Origin: Roseburia sp.
GTDB taxonomy: Bacteria > Bacillota > Clostridia > Lachnospirales > Lachnospiraceae
Assembly (NCBI GenBank): GCA_019421345.1
Contig: JAHZFL010000032.1
Span: forward strand, 1 to 14,181
DNA length: 14,181 nucleotides
Direction: 5' to 3'
Positions within the stretch are counted from its first letter, which is position 1. Each line of letters opens with the position of its first letter. Positions 13,160 to 14,181 of this stretch are shown in pieces. The notes below the pieces were generated by a model. The model was not told the origin of the DNA. It saw only the letters and a program-made list of their open reading frames with translations, and did no database searches. Made by a program: the position numbers and the translations under genes.

Positions 13160-13741
13160 ATGGAAAAGGTGCGTTACATGATTTCCGATGCGGCAAATAT
13201 TGTCAATGTGGAATCACATGTGCTGCGTTACTGGGAGGATGAACTGGAGCTTAGCATCCCGCGTAATGAGATGGGACACCGGTATTACACAAAAGAGAAC
13301 ATACAGGAATTTCAGCGGATAAAGGAATTAAAGGAGCAGGGCTATCAGTTAAAGGCAATCCGTATGATCGTACATAACGGTCCGATGGACGGGCTGATGC
13401 CGGATATTGCAGAGCCCTGTGATGATGTAGAGCTGCGGGTGGCGCAGACCGAGCAGAGTATTCTTGACAACACGGACAAGATGGCGCAGTTTACGGAATT
13501 GATGACGCAGATTGTCGGAACGGCAATGGCGGCAAATAATCAAAAGCTGAGTGAGGAGATCAGTGGGGAGGTCGGCAAGCAGGTGCTAAAGGAGATGAAT
13601 TATCTCATGCGGGAGCGGGAAGAACAGGAGGAGGAGCGTTTTCGTAAGCTGGACGCGGCGATTCGTGAGAGCCTGCGGAGCAAAGAGGAAAAAAAGAAAT
13701 TTTGGAAAAAAAGCCAGAAGAAAAAGCCGTCACATCCGTGA
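13160..13741 (+). CDS. MerR-family transcriptional regulator with coiled-coil tail
   Basis: 193 residues from the ATG at 13160. Family members usually begin a few residues before the ISDAANIVNVESHVLRYWE helix-turn-helix, which favours this start. An ATG at 13178 has the better ribosome site (AAAAGGTG) and would remove six residues; the ATG at 13124 has none. The DNA-binding domain (5-75) contains the helix-turn-helix, LRYWEDELEL, and the wing RNEMGHRYYT (35-44). After about 80 the protein is polar and helical, ending in a long E/R/K coiled coil and a basic tail (KKKFWKKSQKKK). No cysteine or ligand-binding domain like that of metal-sensing MerR proteins is seen, so effector and targets are unknown. 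The stop codon is inside the terminator stem. Confidence 0.85.
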   Translation: MEKVRYMISDAANIVNVESHVLRYWEDELELSIPRNEMGHRYYTKENIQEFQRIKELKEQGYQLKAIRMIVHNGPMDGLMPDIAEPCDDVELRVAQTEQSILDNTDKMAQFTELMTQIVGTAMAANNQKLSEEISGEVGKQVLKEMNYLMREREEQEEERFRKLDAAIRESLRSKEEKKKFWKKSQKKKPSHP

Positions 13742-13749
13742 CGGCTTTT
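13722..13749. terminator. Bidirectional terminator overlapping the regulator stop codon
   Basis: AAAAGCCGTCAC (13722-13733) and GTGACGGCTTTT (13738-13749) form a perfect 12-bp stem with loop ATCC. The regulator stop codon (13739-13741) lies in the right arm. On the minus strand the stem is followed by a further T-run, so it can also end the convergent ferredoxin transcript. Confidence 0.92.
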
Positions 13750-13762
13750 CCCCTTGAAGGGT

Positions 13763-13782
13763 GCATCTATCTCAATAGATGC
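13763..13782. other. Perfect hairpin downstream of the ferredoxin gene
   Basis: GCATCTAT (13763-13770) / ATAGATGC (13775-13782), loop CTCA, with no T-run on either side. It lies 15 bases past the ferredoxin stop and may stabilise that mRNA's 3' end or assist termination. Confidence 0.5.
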
Positions 13783-13796
13783 GATCATAGCAGAAA

Positions 13797-13967
13797 TTAC
13801 TCTGCGCTGATAGCGCCTGTTGGGCAAACACCTGCACATGTACCACAGCTTACGCAGGAATTAGCGTCGATTACATACTGGCTATCTCCCTGAGAAATAG
13901 CTCCTACCGGACACTCCGGCTCACATGTACCACAGCTTACACAAGCATCAGAAATAACGTATGCCAT
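13797..13967 (-). CDS. Small 2[4Fe-4S] ferredoxin
   Basis: 56 residues, the standard size of clostridial ferredoxins. Two near-identical cluster motifs are seen: C9-x2-C12-x2-C15-x3-C19-P and C38-x2-C41-x2-C44-x3-C48-P, each introduced by SCGTC. This is the ancient internal duplication of the family, and all eight ligands are present. The protein is a soluble low-potential electron carrier for oxidoreductases and hydrogenases of anaerobic metabolism. The start is fixed by CCTCCTT (13976-13982), an AAGGAGG site eight bases upstream on the minus strand. It is too short for usual length cut-offs and is easily missed. It is monocistronic, convergent with the MerR-type gene, and has its own promoter. 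Confidence 0.96.
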   Translation of the reverse strand: MAYVISDACVSCGTCEPECPVGAISQGDSQYVIDANSCVSCGTCAGVCPTGAISAE

Positions 13968-13989
13968 TTGAACTTCCTCCTTAAATAAA

Positions 13990-14001
13990 TAATGTACATT
14001 A
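13990..14001. promoter_or_regulatory. 12-bp palindrome in the ferredoxin leader
   Basis: TAATGTACATTA is a perfect 12-bp palindrome 8 bases upstream of the ferredoxin ribosome site. A second dyad, TACAG/CTGTA (about 14009-14022), lies between it and the -10 box. Either could be an operator or an mRNA structure. Confidence 0.45.
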
Positions 14002-14033
14002 ACTAAGCTACAGTAATCTGTAACTTTAAGCTT

Positions 14034-14062
14034 ATTCTAATACAAAAGCGCGAGTATTACAA
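14034..14062 (-). promoter_or_regulatory. Promoter of the ferredoxin gene
   Basis: On the minus strand: TTGTAA (14062-14057), 17 bases, TAGAAT (14039-14034). Predicted leader about 60 nt. Confidence 0.75.
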
Positions 14063-14125
14063 GAGAGAAAATTTTGTGTTTTGAATTTAGGACAAATAAT
14101 TGTCAGTTGACGACATGCAATTAAG

Positions 14126-14167
14126 AAAGGGGCTGTCGCACTAAGCAATTAGTGCGCAGCTCCTTTT
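14126..14167. terminator. Long hairpin near the right edge, probably a terminator
   Basis: A stem of about 18 bp with one bulged T (14136) pairs AAAGGGGCTG plus CGCACTAA (14126-14144) with TTAGTGCG plus CAGCTCCTTT (14149-14166), loop GCAA. T-runs are short on both sides. No plus-strand gene precedes it, so it most likely ends a minus-strand gene to the right of the window. Confidence 0.65.
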
Positions 14168-14181
14168 CTAGCGCAAAAAAA

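Overview
The window reads as chromosomal DNA of a low-to-moderate GC Firmicute, most likely a gut-type Clostridia member of the Lachnospiraceae. The inference rests on strong AAGGAGG ribosome sites, consensus SigA-type promoters, U-tract intrinsic terminators, and two Firmicute core clusters close together: a small DUF951-type gene followed by rpsF-ssb-rpsR, and gdpP-rplI-dnaB. Family assignments come from reading the translations; no database search was possible.

Layout from left to right. A single initiator tRNA-Met with a perfect promoter and terminator (80-276) is followed by a non-coding stretch holding a dispersed repeat and a degenerate array of hairpin repeats. Next is an 807-residue membrane-anchored surface protein (664-3087), its terminator, and a second copy of the dispersed repeat inside a 620-base region with no convincing gene. 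A sirtuin deacylase, a small lipoprotein and a DUF951-type zinc-ribbon-like protein follow in tight spacing (3708-4984). They lead directly into rpsF, ssb and rpsR (5088-6147), which have their own promoter and terminator. A second lipoprotein (6311-6988) ends in a terminator. Three exact 38-bp hairpin units stand immediately after it (7016-7129). Then comes the c-di-AMP phosphodiesterase gdpP, overlapping rplI, and dnaB (7271-11116).

From about 11150 to 12930 the sequence becomes AT-rich and looks accessory. A minus-strand pair encodes a 99-residue secreted cysteine-containing peptide and a 113-residue membrane protein. It converges on dnaB and has a TTGACA-17-TATACT promoter. Divergently, another TTGACA-17-TATACT promoter drives a stand-alone ferric-reductase-like haem membrane protein through a 200-base leader carrying several palindromes. 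The right end has a MerR-type regulator whose stop codon lies inside a bidirectional terminator, a 56-residue 2[4Fe-4S] ferredoxin on the minus strand, and a long hairpin near the window edge.

The most unusual items are: (1) the hairpin repeats built on the exceptionally stable GCGAAGC core, present as two arrays almost 7 kb apart with covarying stem pairs; (2) the unrecognised secreted-peptide plus membrane-protein operon; (3) the palindrome-rich control region of the ferric-reductase-like gene; (4) the dispersed repeat that starts in the U-tract of two different terminators.
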